This document shows positions 25,870 to 34,767 of a stretch of DNA of 64,000 nucleotides, piece after piece. A program made the position numbers and the translations under genes. The DNA comes from Rhodothermales bacterium (lineage in GTDB: Bacteria; Bacteroidota; Rhodothermia; Rhodothermales; Bin80), in assembly GCA_951812585.1 (NCBI GenBank), contig OX638318.1, positions 958,819 through 1,022,818 on the forward strand. The letters are read 5' to 3'. The number at the start of each line of letters is the position of its first letter. The first letter of the stretch is position 1. The notes under the pieces were generated by a model. It worked only from the letters and a program-made list of their open reading frames with translations. It did no database searches and was not told the origin of the DNA.

Positions 25870-26763
25870 ATGCGCAGCACTTCTACACGCGCGCTCGCGA
25901 GAAGCAGCAAGTCCGAGAAGGACGAAAACTTTCCCGTGGCACCGCTTCTGTTGCCGGCGCACCTTCGACCTCATGTCAAGACTTTCTACCGGTTTGCGCG
26001 GACCGCAGACGACATCGCAGACAATCCGACGCTGCATCCTAGCCAGAAGATTACGGCCCTTGCTGCACTAGAATTCGCACTGGAGTCCAGTCAAAGCCAC
26101 ACCCCTGAACCGGCGCGGGCCATGCGCGACAGCCTGGCACAGACGCAACTGACGCCGCAGCACTGCAAAGACTTGCTCCGCGCCTTCGCGCAAGATGCAA
26201 CCAAGTCCCGGTATGCGTCCTGGACGGAACTCATGGATTACTGCCGATGGTCCGCGGCGCCTGTTGGGCGCTACCTTATTGACCTGCACGGGGGCCCCCG
26301 CACAGCCTATCCTGCCTCCGATGCACTCTGCAGCGCGCTGCAGGTGCTTAACCATTTGCAGGACTGCCAGAATGATTATTTCTTACTGAACCGCGTGTAC
26401 ATCCCGCAGGATTGGCTGCAGGATGAAGGCCTCACCGCTTCTGCGCTTGCCGGATGCCAGAGCAGCGCAGCGCTCCGCCGCGTGCTGAACCGTTGCTTGG
26501 CGGGCATAGAGAATTTGCTGTCCCAAGCCACGCCCCTGCCTACCCAAATAGCCCACTGGCGCCTTGCAATGGACGCTTCTGCGATCCTCGCGATTGCCGG
26601 GGCACTGACCGGCGCGCTCAAGCGTCGTGATCCACTGGCCGAACGTGTCGCGCTTAGCGCCTGGGGCGCTGCCGGCTGCATCATCTCCGGCGTAAGCCTT
26701 GCCGCATGGCAGCGGCTGCGCAGCCGATCACAAGTTCGGCGCAGAGCCACCACTGCCGCATAG
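25870..26763 (+). CDS. hpnC: Squalene synthase subunit-like enzyme HpnC (hydroxysqualene synthase side)
   Basis: 297 residues from ATG 25870; an upstream in-frame ATG at 25798 would add 24 residues. All-helical prenyl synthase fold with the first Asp-rich motif FARTADDIADNP and the second LQDCQNDYFLLNRVYIPQDWL. ENFPVAPLLLPAHLRPHV just after the start is typical of HpnC. Established for HpnCDE: HpnD makes presqualene diphosphate, HpnC converts it to hydroxysqualene, and HpnE reduces that to squalene. Ten bases separate it from hpnD and the third gene overlaps the second, so the three form one operon. Confidence 0.92.
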   Translation: MRSTSTRALARSSKSEKDENFPVAPLLLPAHLRPHVKTFYRFARTADDIADNPTLHPSQKITALAALEFALESSQSHTPEPARAMRDSLAQTQLTPQHCKDLLRAFAQDATKSRYASWTELMDYCRWSAAPVGRYLIDLHGGPRTAYPASDALCSALQVLNHLQDCQNDYFLLNRVYIPQDWLQDEGLTASALAGCQSSAALRRVLNRCLAGIENLLSQATPLPTQIAHWRLAMDASAILAIAGALTGALKRRDPLAERVALSAWGAAGCIISGVSLAAWQRLRSRSQVRRRATTAA

Positions 26764-26773
26764 GCGCGTGGGT

Positions 26774-27622
26774 ATGACGGGCGACATACCGGATCCGTGG
26801 GCGTATGTGCACGAGATCGTAGGCACTGCCCGATCCTCTTTTCTGTGGGGTATGCGGGCGCTGCCCCAGCGCCGCCGGCGTGCCATCTATGCGGTCTATG
26901 CCTTTTCCCGCGTGGTGGACAACATCGCCGATCAGCCTGGGGCGATCGATGCCAAGCGACGCGCCCTGGCTGACTGGCGCGAAGAGGTGAATCAGCTCTA
27001 TGCTGGTTCGCCGCGACATCCCTTGACACGCGCGCTTGCAGACCCTGTCCAGGAGTTTGCGCTTCCGCAATCGGAGTTCCATGCGCTGATCGACGGCATG
27101 GAAGCGGACGCCATGGACTCGGTCCGGATGCCGACACTGGAAGATCTTATGCTTTACTGCCGGCGCGTGGCAGGGGCTGTGGGCGTGTTGTGCATCCACA
27201 TCTTCGGGCTACGCAAAGAGCCGGCATTGCAGTTCGCCGTGACGCTCGGCAATGCTTTTCAGCTCACCAACATTCTGCGCGACATCAAGGAAGATGCCGC
27301 CCGCAATCGACTGTACATCCCGCTTGAAGTGCTGCAACGCCATGCAGTAGAGCCAGAGCCGCTCCAGGGCTTGATGGCTCAACGCGGCTTTGCGGCTGCC
27401 TGTGCCGATCTGGCCTCCCTTGCCCAATCCCAGTACACCGAAGCAGAGCGTCTGATTGCGCAACTGGGCTGGTGGCGTACCCGTCCCCCTGTGCTCATGA
27501 AGGCGGTCTATCAGGCTGGCCTCGACCGCCTCATGGCGCGTGGCTGGACCCAATGGGAGCAACCGGCACGGCCGGGCCGCCTACATCAGCTGTGGCTTGT
27601 CCTTCGGTACGGCTTCCGTTGA
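26774..27622 (+). CDS. hpnD: Presqualene diphosphate synthase HpnD
   Basis: 282 residues from ATG 26774, ten bases after hpnC; the upstream start at 26699 would overlap hpnC. Trans-isoprenyl head-to-head synthase with AVYAFSRVVDNIADQP and LGNAFQLTNILRDIKEDAARNRLYIP as the two Asp-rich motifs, and LMLYCRRVAGAVGVL between them. Condenses two farnesyl diphosphates to presqualene diphosphate. Its stop codon overlaps the TTG start of hpnE (TTGA). No squalene-hopene cyclase gene is in the window, so the end product (hopanoid, sterol or carotenoid-like) cannot be told. Confidence 0.93.
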   Translation: MTGDIPDPWAYVHEIVGTARSSFLWGMRALPQRRRRAIYAVYAFSRVVDNIADQPGAIDAKRRALADWREEVNQLYAGSPRHPLTRALADPVQEFALPQSEFHALIDGMEADAMDSVRMPTLEDLMLYCRRVAGAVGVLCIHIFGLRKEPALQFAVTLGNAFQLTNILRDIKEDAARNRLYIPLEVLQRHAVEPEPLQGLMAQRGFAAACADLASLAQSQYTEAERLIAQLGWWRTRPPVLMKAVYQAGLDRLMARGWTQWEQPARPGRLHQLWLVLRYGFR

Positions 27623-28866
27623 GCGGTTCTGGGACCATCCATATCGTGGGCGCGGGCCTGGCAGGCCTGGCCGGAGCCGTCAGGTCGGTGCAGCGCGGAG
27701 CAAAAGTTTGCCTGTACGAAAGCGCCTTGAGGGCCGGCGGACGCTGCCGGTCCTTTCATGACGCGAAGCTGGACCGCACCCTGGATAACGGCAACCACCT
27801 GTTGCTGAGCGGCAATCGTGCCACGATGGACTACTTGCGTACGGTTAAGAGTCTGGACCGCCTGGTCGGCCCGCCGCGCGCAGCTTTTCCTTTCGTGGAC
27901 CTGCGTACGGGCGAGCGCTGGTGCATTCGCCCAAGCCGGGGACCGGTACCCTGGTGGATTTGCAACCGGCAGCGGCGCATTCCTGGCACCACGTTGCGGG
28001 ACTATGCGAGTGCACTCCGCCTGTTGACGGCTGGTGAGGCCGCGACGGTTCTGGCATGCGTCGGCGACGCGGGCGTTCTGTTCGAGCGGTTCTGGACGCC
28101 GCTGGCCGTGGGTGCGCTCAACGCGCCCGTGCATGAAGGTGCAGCGAGGCTGCTTGGGCCCGTCCTGAAAGAAACATTTGCGAAAGGCGAGGCCTACTGT
28201 CGCCCTCGCATCGCGCGACATGGGCTGTCGGACGCTTTCGTGGTGCCCGCGCTTACATGGCTTCGAGATCACGGTGCATCGATTCACCTTTCGCATCGGC
28301 TGCGTGCCCTGCCATCCGAGGGCTCCCGGGTGGCCGCGCTGGACTTCGGAAATACTAGCGTATCCATTGGCGAGCATGACCGCGTGATTCTCGCCGTCCC
28401 TTCCTGGGTCGCGGCGATGTTGCTCCCGGACGTTACGGTGCCGGAGGGACAGAGCGCTATCGTCAATGCCCACTTCCTGTTGCCGTTCTGCGGTGCGGAC
28501 CTGTTCCTCGGCATCCTCGGCGGTACGGCGCAGTGGATCTTTTTCAGGGATGATGTGGCCTCGGTGACCGTCAGCGCAGCCGGCCCGCTGGCGCGCAAGG
28601 ACAATGACGCCCTGGCCTACGCTATATGGCAGGATGTCGCCAAGACGCTGGGAATCGCATCCGGGGCACCGCCTCCGTTCCGCATTATCAAAGAAAAGCG
28701 CGCCACCTTTCGGCAGGTGCCGGGCAATCTCAAACGCCGCCCTGGTGCGGCCACCCACCTCGAGAATGTGTTCTTGGCCGGGGACTGGACCAATACCGGT
28801 CTGCCTGCCACCATAGAGGGCGCGGTTCGTTCGGGCTTTACGGCGGCGCAGGCTGCCTTGCGTTAG
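27619..28866 (+). CDS. hpnE: Hydroxysqualene dehydroxylase HpnE
   Basis: 415 residues from a TTG at 27619 that overlaps the hpnD stop codon. Longer frames starting at 27472 run through hpnD and are rejected. An N-terminal FAD-binding Rossmann motif IHIVGAGLAGLAGAVRS is followed by the amine-oxidase/phytoene-desaturase fold, with ALRAGGRCRSFHD and a C-terminal VFLAGDWTNTGLPATIEGAVRSG, the usual FAD-contact segment. Reduces hydroxysqualene to squalene. It meets the PLP lyase gene tail to tail, the two stop codons sharing bases. Confidence 0.92.
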   Translation: MSGSGTIHIVGAGLAGLAGAVRSVQRGAKVCLYESALRAGGRCRSFHDAKLDRTLDNGNHLLLSGNRATMDYLRTVKSLDRLVGPPRAAFPFVDLRTGERWCIRPSRGPVPWWICNRQRRIPGTTLRDYASALRLLTAGEAATVLACVGDAGVLFERFWTPLAVGALNAPVHEGAARLLGPVLKETFAKGEAYCRPRIARHGLSDAFVVPALTWLRDHGASIHLSHRLRALPSEGSRVAALDFGNTSVSIGEHDRVILAVPSWVAAMLLPDVTVPEGQSAIVNAHFLLPFCGADLFLGILGGTAQWIFFRDDVASVTVSAAGPLARKDNDALAYAIWQDVAKTLGIASGAPPPFRIIKEKRATFRQVPGNLKRRPGAATHLENVFLAGDWTNTGLPATIEGAVRSGFTAAQAALR

Positions 28867-30053
28867 CCTAGCGCCTGGATAAGGTCCGCGCACAGATCAT
28901 CGGGGTCTTCCAAGCCCACCGAGAGCCGCATTACGCCTTCACCCGTATAAGCTTTGTATGCTGCGAGGTCGTCTCCTGTCAGCCGAAACGTCGACCGCAT
29001 GATGGCATGGGTGCCGATATAGAAGAGCAGACTATGGACATGCCCCAGCGAGACCGCATAGCTGATAACCTTCAGGCGCTGCTGCAGCTGCCGCGCCATC
29101 GCATCTCCGTCTGCTACCTGAAAGGTGAGCATGCCGCCGGGCAGGCGCATCTGCTGCGCCGCAAGGCCCGCCTGGGGGTGCGTGGACCGTCCTGGGTAGA
29201 CAACCCTGGTCACACGCGGATGGTGCGCAAGCATAGCGGCAATCTGTTGGGCGCTATCGCTGTGCGCCTGCATTCGGAGCGGCAACGTCGCAATGCCGCG
29301 CAGTATCAGCCATGCATTGAAGGGACTCAGCACGCCGCCCACGCGGGTGCCTATACGCGCGCGTATGGGACCTACCAGGCTGCTGCGTCCCGCGATGACG
29401 CCGCCCAAGGCATCGCCGTGCCCACCCAGGTACTTAGTGAGCGAATGCACCACGAAGTCCGCACCTAGCTCCAGCGGCCTGGTGATGACGGGCGATGCGA
29501 AGGTAGAATCCACCGATAGCAGCGCGTTCGCCTCATGGGCCAGCGCAGCAACGCGTGCGATGTCGGTCAGGCGCAAGATGGGATTACAAGGCGTCTCTAT
29601 GTGCACCAGCCTGGTGTTCGGGCGCAGTGCACGCTGGACGGCTTCCAGGTCGGACGTATCCACATGCGTCACGGATACGCCCATCTGCGGCAGCATGTCG
29701 TAGGTGTACTCGACCGCGCCCGCATAACCGACGTTGGTCATCACCAGGTGGTCGCCCACCCCGAGATGGTGTGCAAAGAGCCCTGTGATGGCCGCGATAC
29801 CGCTGCTGAAACACAGCCCCTCTTCGGCACCCTCCAGCGAAGCCACGCGGTCTTCCAGCATCGCCACCGTGGGATTGCCCCACCGCGTATAGATGAATGG
29901 CGATTCCGGCGTCAGGTCTTCCGCAGAAAAGCTGAGGTCCGCCGGGGTCATGTACGAGTTCGCCATGTGGAGTGGCGGGACTACGGCCCGTCCGGGCGCA
30001 TGGGGCAGTTCGCCGCCGTGAATGGCGCGCGTACGCAGGCTGGTGTGCTTCAT
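28863..30053 (-). CDS. Cys/Met-metabolism PLP enzyme (methionine gamma-lyase or cystathionine gamma-synthase/lyase type)
   Basis: 396 residues from ATG 30053 (MKHTSLRTRAIHGGE). In-frame starts at 30062, 30077 and further up add residues without family likeness. Fold-type I PLP enzyme: IYTRWGNPTVAMLEDRVASLEG, SSGIAAITGLF, and the PLP lysine in VVHSLTKYLGGHGDALGG. SxTKYxxGH is shared by cystathionine gamma-synthase, gamma-lyase and methionine gamma-lyase, so the exact reaction is open. The open frame extends another 130 codons upstream, but this part is Arg/Ala/Cys-rich noise. The neighbouring genes give no pathway context. Confidence 0.9.
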   Translation of the reverse strand: MKHTSLRTRAIHGGELPHAPGRAVVPPLHMANSYMTPADLSFSAEDLTPESPFIYTRWGNPTVAMLEDRVASLEGAEEGLCFSSGIAAITGLFAHHLGVGDHLVMTNVGYAGAVEYTYDMLPQMGVSVTHVDTSDLEAVQRALRPNTRLVHIETPCNPILRLTDIARVAALAHEANALLSVDSTFASPVITRPLELGADFVVHSLTKYLGGHGDALGGVIAGRSSLVGPIRARIGTRVGGVLSPFNAWLILRGIATLPLRMQAHSDSAQQIAAMLAHHPRVTRVVYPGRSTHPQAGLAAQQMRLPGGMLTFQVADGDAMARQLQQRLKVISYAVSLGHVHSLLFYIGTHAIMRSTFRLTGDDLAAYKAYTGEGVMRLSVGLEDPDDLCADLIQALG

Positions 30054-30507
30054 GAGGCTCATTATTGCTGTTGCCATCCTGTGCTGCCCCGGCTTCGTGT
30101 CCCACCGGCTTTCCTCCAACGAGAGCGGGTCGAACGGCTCAGCACAAGCGGCGCGTAGACAGGCCGCCTGGCAGCTGTGGAAAGTACAAAGACTTCGGCA
30201 ATGCACGTGAGTGGCGCACAGGGCAGCGCTGCACGGTGATGAAACAGAGCGGCGCTGCACGGTGTCGCAGGCACTCCGCCCTGCTCCGTGCAGGGGAGGA
30301 GAACCGAAAACCTTCGTTGCTATGGCATGACCTTTTGGACCACGCGGCACGTTTTGCACTGCGCGGGCCCTGCAACGCAGCGCGGAGCCGTCACGATGCA
30401 GTGCGGCGGGCTGAACTGCGCGGCTGCTCTGCGGCCGCCGCACTGCGCTGATGCAACACTATGCGGCGACGGCGCGTATCCTTCGTTCTGCACTGACGCA
30501 CGCCTAT
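30054..30507. other. 454-bp divergent intergenic region without a supported gene
   Basis: It separates the PLP lyase (minus) from the DUF2461 gene (plus). It contains CGCTGCACGGTG at 30227 and again at 30253, and a very GC-rich, TGCGG-repeating stretch around 30340-30470. Open frames on both strands have arginine/alanine/cysteine-rich translations and no motif. The minus-strand leader next to the lyase gene has hairpin-like GC blocks but does not fit a riboswitch well enough to call. Confidence 0.5.
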
Positions 30508-31182
30508 ATGTTCGTAACATCCGAACTTTTTGATTTTCTATCCGAACTTACTGACAACAACGACCGTGCATGGTTTGCCGCGAACAAACATCGCTATGAG
30601 GACCATGTCAAGGGGCCTCTGCTCAACCTGATTTCGGCGTTCGCTGAGCCGCTCAGCCAGATCAGTCCAAACTTTCGTGCCATTCCCAAAGTGGGCGGCT
30701 CGCTTTTTCGGATCCATCGAGACATTCGCTTCTCGAAAGACAAGCGCCCGTACAAGGATTACGTAGGAATTCACTTTCGGCACAATAAGGGCAAGGATGC
30801 GCATGCGCCCGGCTTCTACTTCCATCTTGAGCCCGATCTCTGCTATACAGCGGGCGGCATCTGGGGGGCCAATTACAAGATGCTGACCCGGGTTCGCACG
30901 GCGATCGTTGACGACACGCTGCAGTGGGCTGCCTTGAAGGAGCGACTGATCACTGAATTCGACCTGGGCCTGCGCAACAAGAGCCTCAAGCGCGTGCCGC
31001 GCGGCTTTGATCCCGCGCATCCGTTTGCGGACGACCTGCGGCGCAGGCATTTCATCGCGGTCAAGACGCTGACCCGAAGCCAGGTCATAGGCGATGATCA
31101 GCTGGAAATGCTCGAAGTGAACTTTCGCAAATGTGCGCCTTTTGTAGAGTTTTTGACACGTGCCGTTGGTATGACCTGGTAA
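30508..31182 (+). CDS. DUF2461 family protein
   Basis: 224 residues from ATG 30508, which places the family start FDFLSELTDNNDRAWFAANK ten residues in; the frame upstream to 30451 lacks similarity. The conserved block GGSLFRIHRDIRFSKDKRPYKDYVGIHF is the DUF2461/TIGR02453 signature, followed by the FYFHLEPD strand and the C-terminal helical part. The family is widespread in Bacteroidota and soil bacteria, with no established function. It stands at the start of a series of small single-gene units. Confidence 0.9.
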   Translation: MFVTSELFDFLSELTDNNDRAWFAANKHRYEDHVKGPLLNLISAFAEPLSQISPNFRAIPKVGGSLFRIHRDIRFSKDKRPYKDYVGIHFRHNKGKDAHAPGFYFHLEPDLCYTAGGIWGANYKMLTRVRTAIVDDTLQWAALKERLITEFDLGLRNKSLKRVPRGFDPAHPFADDLRRRHFIAVKTLTRSQVIGDDQLEMLEVNFRKCAPFVEFLTRAVGMTW

Positions 31183-31222
31183 TTCCGTCAGAACCGCTGA
31201 ACACACTAACCACACCACACCC

Positions 31223-32014
31223 ATGTTTCCAACCATGAATCCCTTCTTGACGCACGGCGCGGTCAGCTGGAGCGAATACCTTGCCGCCGACCCCGCCGTG
31301 TCCATCGCCTTTTACGAGAACGTGCTCGGCTGGCAGCACCATGCCATGCCAATGGAGGGTTCCGGCCTGTACCGCATCGCTACGGCCAACGGCACGTTTG
31401 CGGCGGGATTCATGCAGCGGCCCCACGAGAGCATTCCACCGTGCTGGGGCTTTTACGTCACTGTTGAGGATATACAGGCATTCATTGCCAGGCACAAGCC
31501 GCGCTTGTGTGTTCCGCTGACCGATACGCCCATGGGGCCGTTTTGCGGCATTCTGGATCCTCAAGGTGCAGTGCTGTATGCGATCGAGTACAACGCCGCA
31601 GAGAATGAAACCGAAGCGGTCACCGACTTTGTGAGCGCATTCACCCGGCATGGACTCTTCAGCTGGTTTGAGCTGCATACCAAGGATGCAGCAGCGGCAG
31701 CGCAGTACTATGGGACGCTTTTCGGATGGACATTCGACGAAATGCCGATCCCCTCAGGCATCTACCGGCGTATCTCTGTGGGCGACGTAGGGATCGGCGG
31801 CATCGCTGAAATGCCACTGGGCGATGCACCGGCCTACTGGCACGGCTTTGTTACGGTTGACGATGTGGATGCGCGCATCGATAAAGCAACCGCTCGCGGT
31901 GCCGAGGTCAAGATGGGACCCTTTGACTTGCCCGGCGTTGGGCGTATGGCGCATATCCATGACCCGGATGGCGCGCCGCTGTCGCTGATCACCTACGAGC
32001 TCATGGTCGACTGA
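31223..32014 (+). CDS. Two-domain VOC (glyoxalase/dioxygenase fold) protein
   Basis: 263 residues made of two VOC domains of about 125 residues each: GAVSWSEYLAADPAVSIAFYENVLGW in the first and LFSWFELHTKDAAAAAQYYGTLFGW in the second. Domain ends show FCGILDPQGAVLYAIEY and MAHIHDPDGAPLSLITYE. This is the architecture of the Cfp30B-type glyoxalase-like proteins, whose substrates are unknown; metal-ligand histidines are only partly conserved. It lies 40 bp after DUF2461 and its end overlaps the convergent membrane-protein gene by 22 bp. Confidence 0.87.
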   Translation: MFPTMNPFLTHGAVSWSEYLAADPAVSIAFYENVLGWQHHAMPMEGSGLYRIATANGTFAAGFMQRPHESIPPCWGFYVTVEDIQAFIARHKPRLCVPLTDTPMGPFCGILDPQGAVLYAIEYNAAENETEAVTDFVSAFTRHGLFSWFELHTKDAAAAAQYYGTLFGWTFDEMPIPSGIYRRISVGDVGIGGIAEMPLGDAPAYWHGFVTVDDVDARIDKATARGAEVKMGPFDLPGVGRMAHIHDPDGAPLSLITYELMVD

Positions 32015-32550
32015 CCCGCCTCCGCGGCAGGGCGGCCCTGCTGCATCACAGCCCCAACGGCTCCCTGCTGCCGGCGCTTGATCTGAGCAGCGCCTGCCAG
32101 CACCGCGGCCACGGCCAGAATCGGCGTGAGGATGTGGACCCACATCGGTCGCACGGCGCTCCGGACGATCTCCATCCGCTCGAGTGTGGCTTCCCTCGCG
32201 GCTACCGGGGCCTCTTCAGCCCCTTGGAGCGTGGCAAAGCCGATAAGGACCACAATCAGAATCAGAAACAGGACTGCCTGGCCGCGCCGATCCACTGCCT
32301 GGCATAAAAGGCCGCCCACATAGGCACCGAGGGCGGTCGCGGCGAGGCTTACCGCGATCCATAAGGCCGACACGTTCCACGACTCCTCATGAAAAAGCCG
32401 CTCCGCGCCAAAGGCGCTGCAGGCACCCTCCAAGCCCAGCAACAGGGTACCGCTGAGCACCGAGTAACCAATCATGCAGACAACGAACGCGCGAAAGTTG
32501 CGGCCCACAAAACGCAAGGGCAGTGCAACCAGGCGCAGGAGAAAAAACAC
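31993..32550 (-). CDS. Membrane protein, paralogue of the next gene (A)
   Basis: 185 residues from GTG 32550. Four TM segments (about 20-42, 63-85, 90-110, 135-155) and a basic/polar tail. The core WNVSALWIAVSLAATALGAYVGGLLCQAVDRRGQAV matches the same region of the protein at 32713-33153 (WAPSTLWIALSIVVGLGSAFVGGLTAQSIDHSGRAV). The two are tandem paralogues on the same strand. No named family recognised. The last 22 bases overlap the convergent VOC gene. Confidence 0.7.
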   Translation of the reverse strand: MFFLLRLVALPLRFVGRNFRAFVVCMIGYSVLSGTLLLGLEGACSAFGAERLFHEESWNVSALWIAVSLAATALGAYVGGLLCQAVDRRGQAVLFLILIVVLIGFATLQGAEEAPVAAREATLERMEIVRSAVRPMWVHILTPILAVAAVLAGAAQIKRRQQGAVGAVMQQGRPAAEAGQSTMSS

Positions 32551-32712
32551 AGCCGTCCAAGTGGTTTACCATCGATATGCGGCGCCGTGCGTCTTGCAGC
32601 GCATGGCTGATCCACAAGGTTAAAGCCGATCGGAGTCGGCCAGCACCCTCTCGGGGGCCGACCCAGGTGCAGGATTCGACCCGCGACCGGCCTGCGCCCC
32701 GGCGAATGCTGC

Positions 32713-33153
32713 CTACCTGCTACGTTTCACCTTGGTGGACAGAAACACGCCTACTGCGCCCAGAACCGGGTTCAGGTAGTTGAGCCACACGGGCGACACC
32801 GCATTGTTCATCGCTTCCATGTTGCTGGGCGACGCATTCAGTCGCTCCCCTGGCACTGACACGCCCTCCATAAAGGCCAGCACCAGGCCGACCACAAGGA
32901 CCACACCCACCAGGGCGCTGACCGCCCTGCCCGAGTGGTCAATAGATTGAGCTGTCAGGCCGCCGACGAAGGCCGACCCTAGGCCCACAACAATGCTCAG
33001 CGCAATCCACAGCGTAGAGGGGGCCCAAGAGCCTGACTTAAAGGACAAGCCCGGTCCTATCGCCAAGTAGGCCACCGTGAACAAGCCCATGATCAATAGG
33101 GCCATCGCTGCATATCCAGCAATGACCCCTAAAATGGTTTTAAATATTTTCAT
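32713..33153 (-). CDS. Membrane protein, paralogue of the previous gene (B)
   Basis: 146 residues from ATG 33153; a longer frame to 33255 adds a polar stretch without homology to its paralogue. Four TM segments with the shared TLWIALSIVVG, GGLTAQSIDHSGRAV and NAVSPVWLNYLNPVLGAVGVF pieces. It looks like an ancestral copy of the gene downstream or the reverse. The AT-rich patch around its start (TTAAATATTTT) is the likely promoter area. Function unknown. Confidence 0.7.
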   Translation of the reverse strand: MKIFKTILGVIAGYAAMALLIMGLFTVAYLAIGPGLSFKSGSWAPSTLWIALSIVVGLGSAFVGGLTAQSIDHSGRAVSALVGVVLVVGLVLAFMEGVSVPGERLNASPSNMEAMNNAVSPVWLNYLNPVLGAVGVFLSTKVKRSR

Positions 33154-33276
33154 TGGCGCCAGCAGATGGTTCGACTCGGCCCAAGGTACGGCATTTCGGC
33201 CATTATTTGCACCGGCGCCGCGCGCTTCTTGGCACCGCTTGGAGTGCCGGTGCACCTTCGCGCATGAGGCCGAGGC

Positions 33277-34251
33277 CTAGCTGTGCGCGAGCCGCTCCTT
33301 GCGGCTGTCCCAGCGCCACGGAACCTCGCGTCCTTGCAAGTGCACGCCGCCCAGCCACTGATTGATGCCACGCAGACGCACAGCATCCACATGGCCGCTT
33401 ACCACGGACTGCCCGACCTTCGTGGTGCCCAGCGTGGCACGTCGCATGTCATAGCGATCAAACGGACCCGCTATGGTGATAAGCGGGTCGGGGGCCCGCG
33501 CCAACTCCTGCAGCCGGTGCCACAAGGACCAGTCTCCCAAAAACGGCGCGGCTTCCTGGTCCCAGTGTGCCTTCAGCAGGGCCACCGGGTCCGTAATACC
33601 GCTGGCAATGGCACCCAGTGCATGACGCGCCGTGCGACCCAGACCATTGAAGGTGGAAGGCAACTCCTGGAGGTGGCGAATCAGAGCAGCCCGCATAAAG
33701 GGCAACGCTGCCGAATCGGTCGCCAGGAACGCCTCGACCGCGCATGGAGTGTCGCTGGTAAAGCATTCCCAGGCTCCAAGCGCAACCGTGTATGCTTCGG
33801 CTGAAACCGCGCGGCGCGTCTTGAAGAGCGGTGCCACATGGCGTGGCTTCAGGTCACCCAGTCCCCTGAAGCGGGCAACGCCTGGATGCCGATCAATGCA
33901 GATCAGCGAGATGCAGCGATCCGTGCCCCCTGTCGCAGCAAGAATGGAAAGGATCTGCGCGAGCTGCAGCTGATCATACAGGTCGTGCTCAAACCACAGC
34001 ACCACTTCGTCATACGCCCGGTGGTTTCTGAGGGTCTGATCACGCGCGGCGAAGGCTGCACGCAAGTCCGCCAAGGTGCCCCAGCCGCGGCTCGCCAGAA
34101 AGGCCGCGCGCATCAGGCTGAGCTCCTCGAGCGGCAGCTGCGGCACCGGGCCTTCGTGCAGCACATCACGCCATGTTGCTATCTTGCCTTTACAGCCGCC
34201 AGCCTTCAGCAATGCGCGGGCGGCATCTCCATTGGTAACATGCAGCAACAT
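33277..34251 (-). CDS. DUF1835 domain protein
   Basis: 324 residues. The N-terminus MLLHVTNGDAARALLKAGG, with KIATWRDVLHEGPVP soon after, is the DUF1835 signature. The middle has VVLWFEHDLYDQLQLAQIL, and the C-terminal half contains a helical domain (DUF3658-like placement) ending in WLGGVHLQGREVPWRWD. The family is common in Bacteroidota, Firmicutes and soil bacteria and has no assigned activity. It is divergent from the START-domain gene at 34335 (83 bp between starts). Confidence 0.85.
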   Translation of the reverse strand: MLLHVTNGDAARALLKAGGCKGKIATWRDVLHEGPVPQLPLEELSLMRAAFLASRGWGTLADLRAAFAARDQTLRNHRAYDEVVLWFEHDLYDQLQLAQILSILAATGGTDRCISLICIDRHPGVARFRGLGDLKPRHVAPLFKTRRAVSAEAYTVALGAWECFTSDTPCAVEAFLATDSAALPFMRAALIRHLQELPSTFNGLGRTARHALGAIASGITDPVALLKAHWDQEAAPFLGDWSLWHRLQELARAPDPLITIAGPFDRYDMRRATLGTTKVGQSVVSGHVDAVRLRGINQWLGGVHLQGREVPWRWDSRKERLAHS

Positions 34252-34334
34252 GGTGCGTACCGCGTTGTGCGCCGCAGCGCAATCAGCAGCGCATAAACGA
34301 CCGGTCAGGTGGCGGGACCGCGCGCATTAACGCT

Positions 34335-34766
34335 ATGGCAGATATCTATCACGAATTGCTCATCAACGCGCCACGCGCGCGCGTTTTTCAGGCCATTGCT
34401 TCGCCAGCGGGACTCAATGCCTGGTGGACCATGGAGGCCGAGGGCACACCCGAGGCGGACAATGGGTATGTGCTCTACTTCGGTCCCGGCTATACGTGGC
34501 ACGCCAAGGTGCTCCAGTGCAAAGCGCCGGACCACATCGAGTGGGAATTCACTGAGGCGGACCCGGACTGGACCGGAACGCACCTGCGCATGGACCTGTC
34601 CGCAGCCAACAGCCATACCGTGGTTGCATTTGTCCATTCGGGATGGTCCGTACCCAATCGGCATTACCGCATATCCAGCTTCTGCTGGGCCATGTACCTG
34701 CGCCTGCTCAAGCGATACGTGGAGCACGGAGAAGTGGTGCCCTATGCACAGCGCCTGGACGTGTAG
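34335..34766 (+). CDS. START-like (SRPBCC/AHSA1) domain protein
   Basis: 143 residues: YHELLINAPRARVFQAIASPAGLNAWWT at the N-terminus is the AHSA1/SRPBCC entry helix-strand unit, followed by a beta-sheet and the C-terminal helix SSFCWAMYLRLLKRYVEHG. Ligand and partner unknown. It converges with lexA, one base between the two stop codons. Second of three START-type proteins in the window; it is not closely similar to the others beyond the fold. Confidence 0.83.
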   Translation: MADIYHELLINAPRARVFQAIASPAGLNAWWTMEAEGTPEADNGYVLYFGPGYTWHAKVLQCKAPDHIEWEFTEADPDWTGTHLRMDLSAANSHTVVAFVHSGWSVPNRHYRISSFCWAMYLRLLKRYVEHGEVVPYAQRLDV

Positions 34767-34767
34767 G

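Noticed and set aside
27586-28893. 435-codon minus-strand open frame over hpnE
   Set aside because: Antisense shadow; hpnE has the FAD motif and operon position.
30060-30135. Riboswitch-like leader before the PLP lyase on the minus strand
   Set aside because: Pieces such as GGAAAGCCGGTGGGA...AAGCCGGGGCAGC...GGCAACAG recall cobalamin or SAM riboswitch cores, which would suit a Cys/Met enzyme. The rest of either consensus is missing, and the start codon follows within about 20 bases. A covariance-model scan (for example RF00174 and RF00162) would decide; a significant hit would reverse this.
30054-30443. 130-codon N-terminal extension of the PLP lyase
   Set aside because: Cys/Arg/Ala-rich translation with no family likeness; the fold starts right after ATG 30053.
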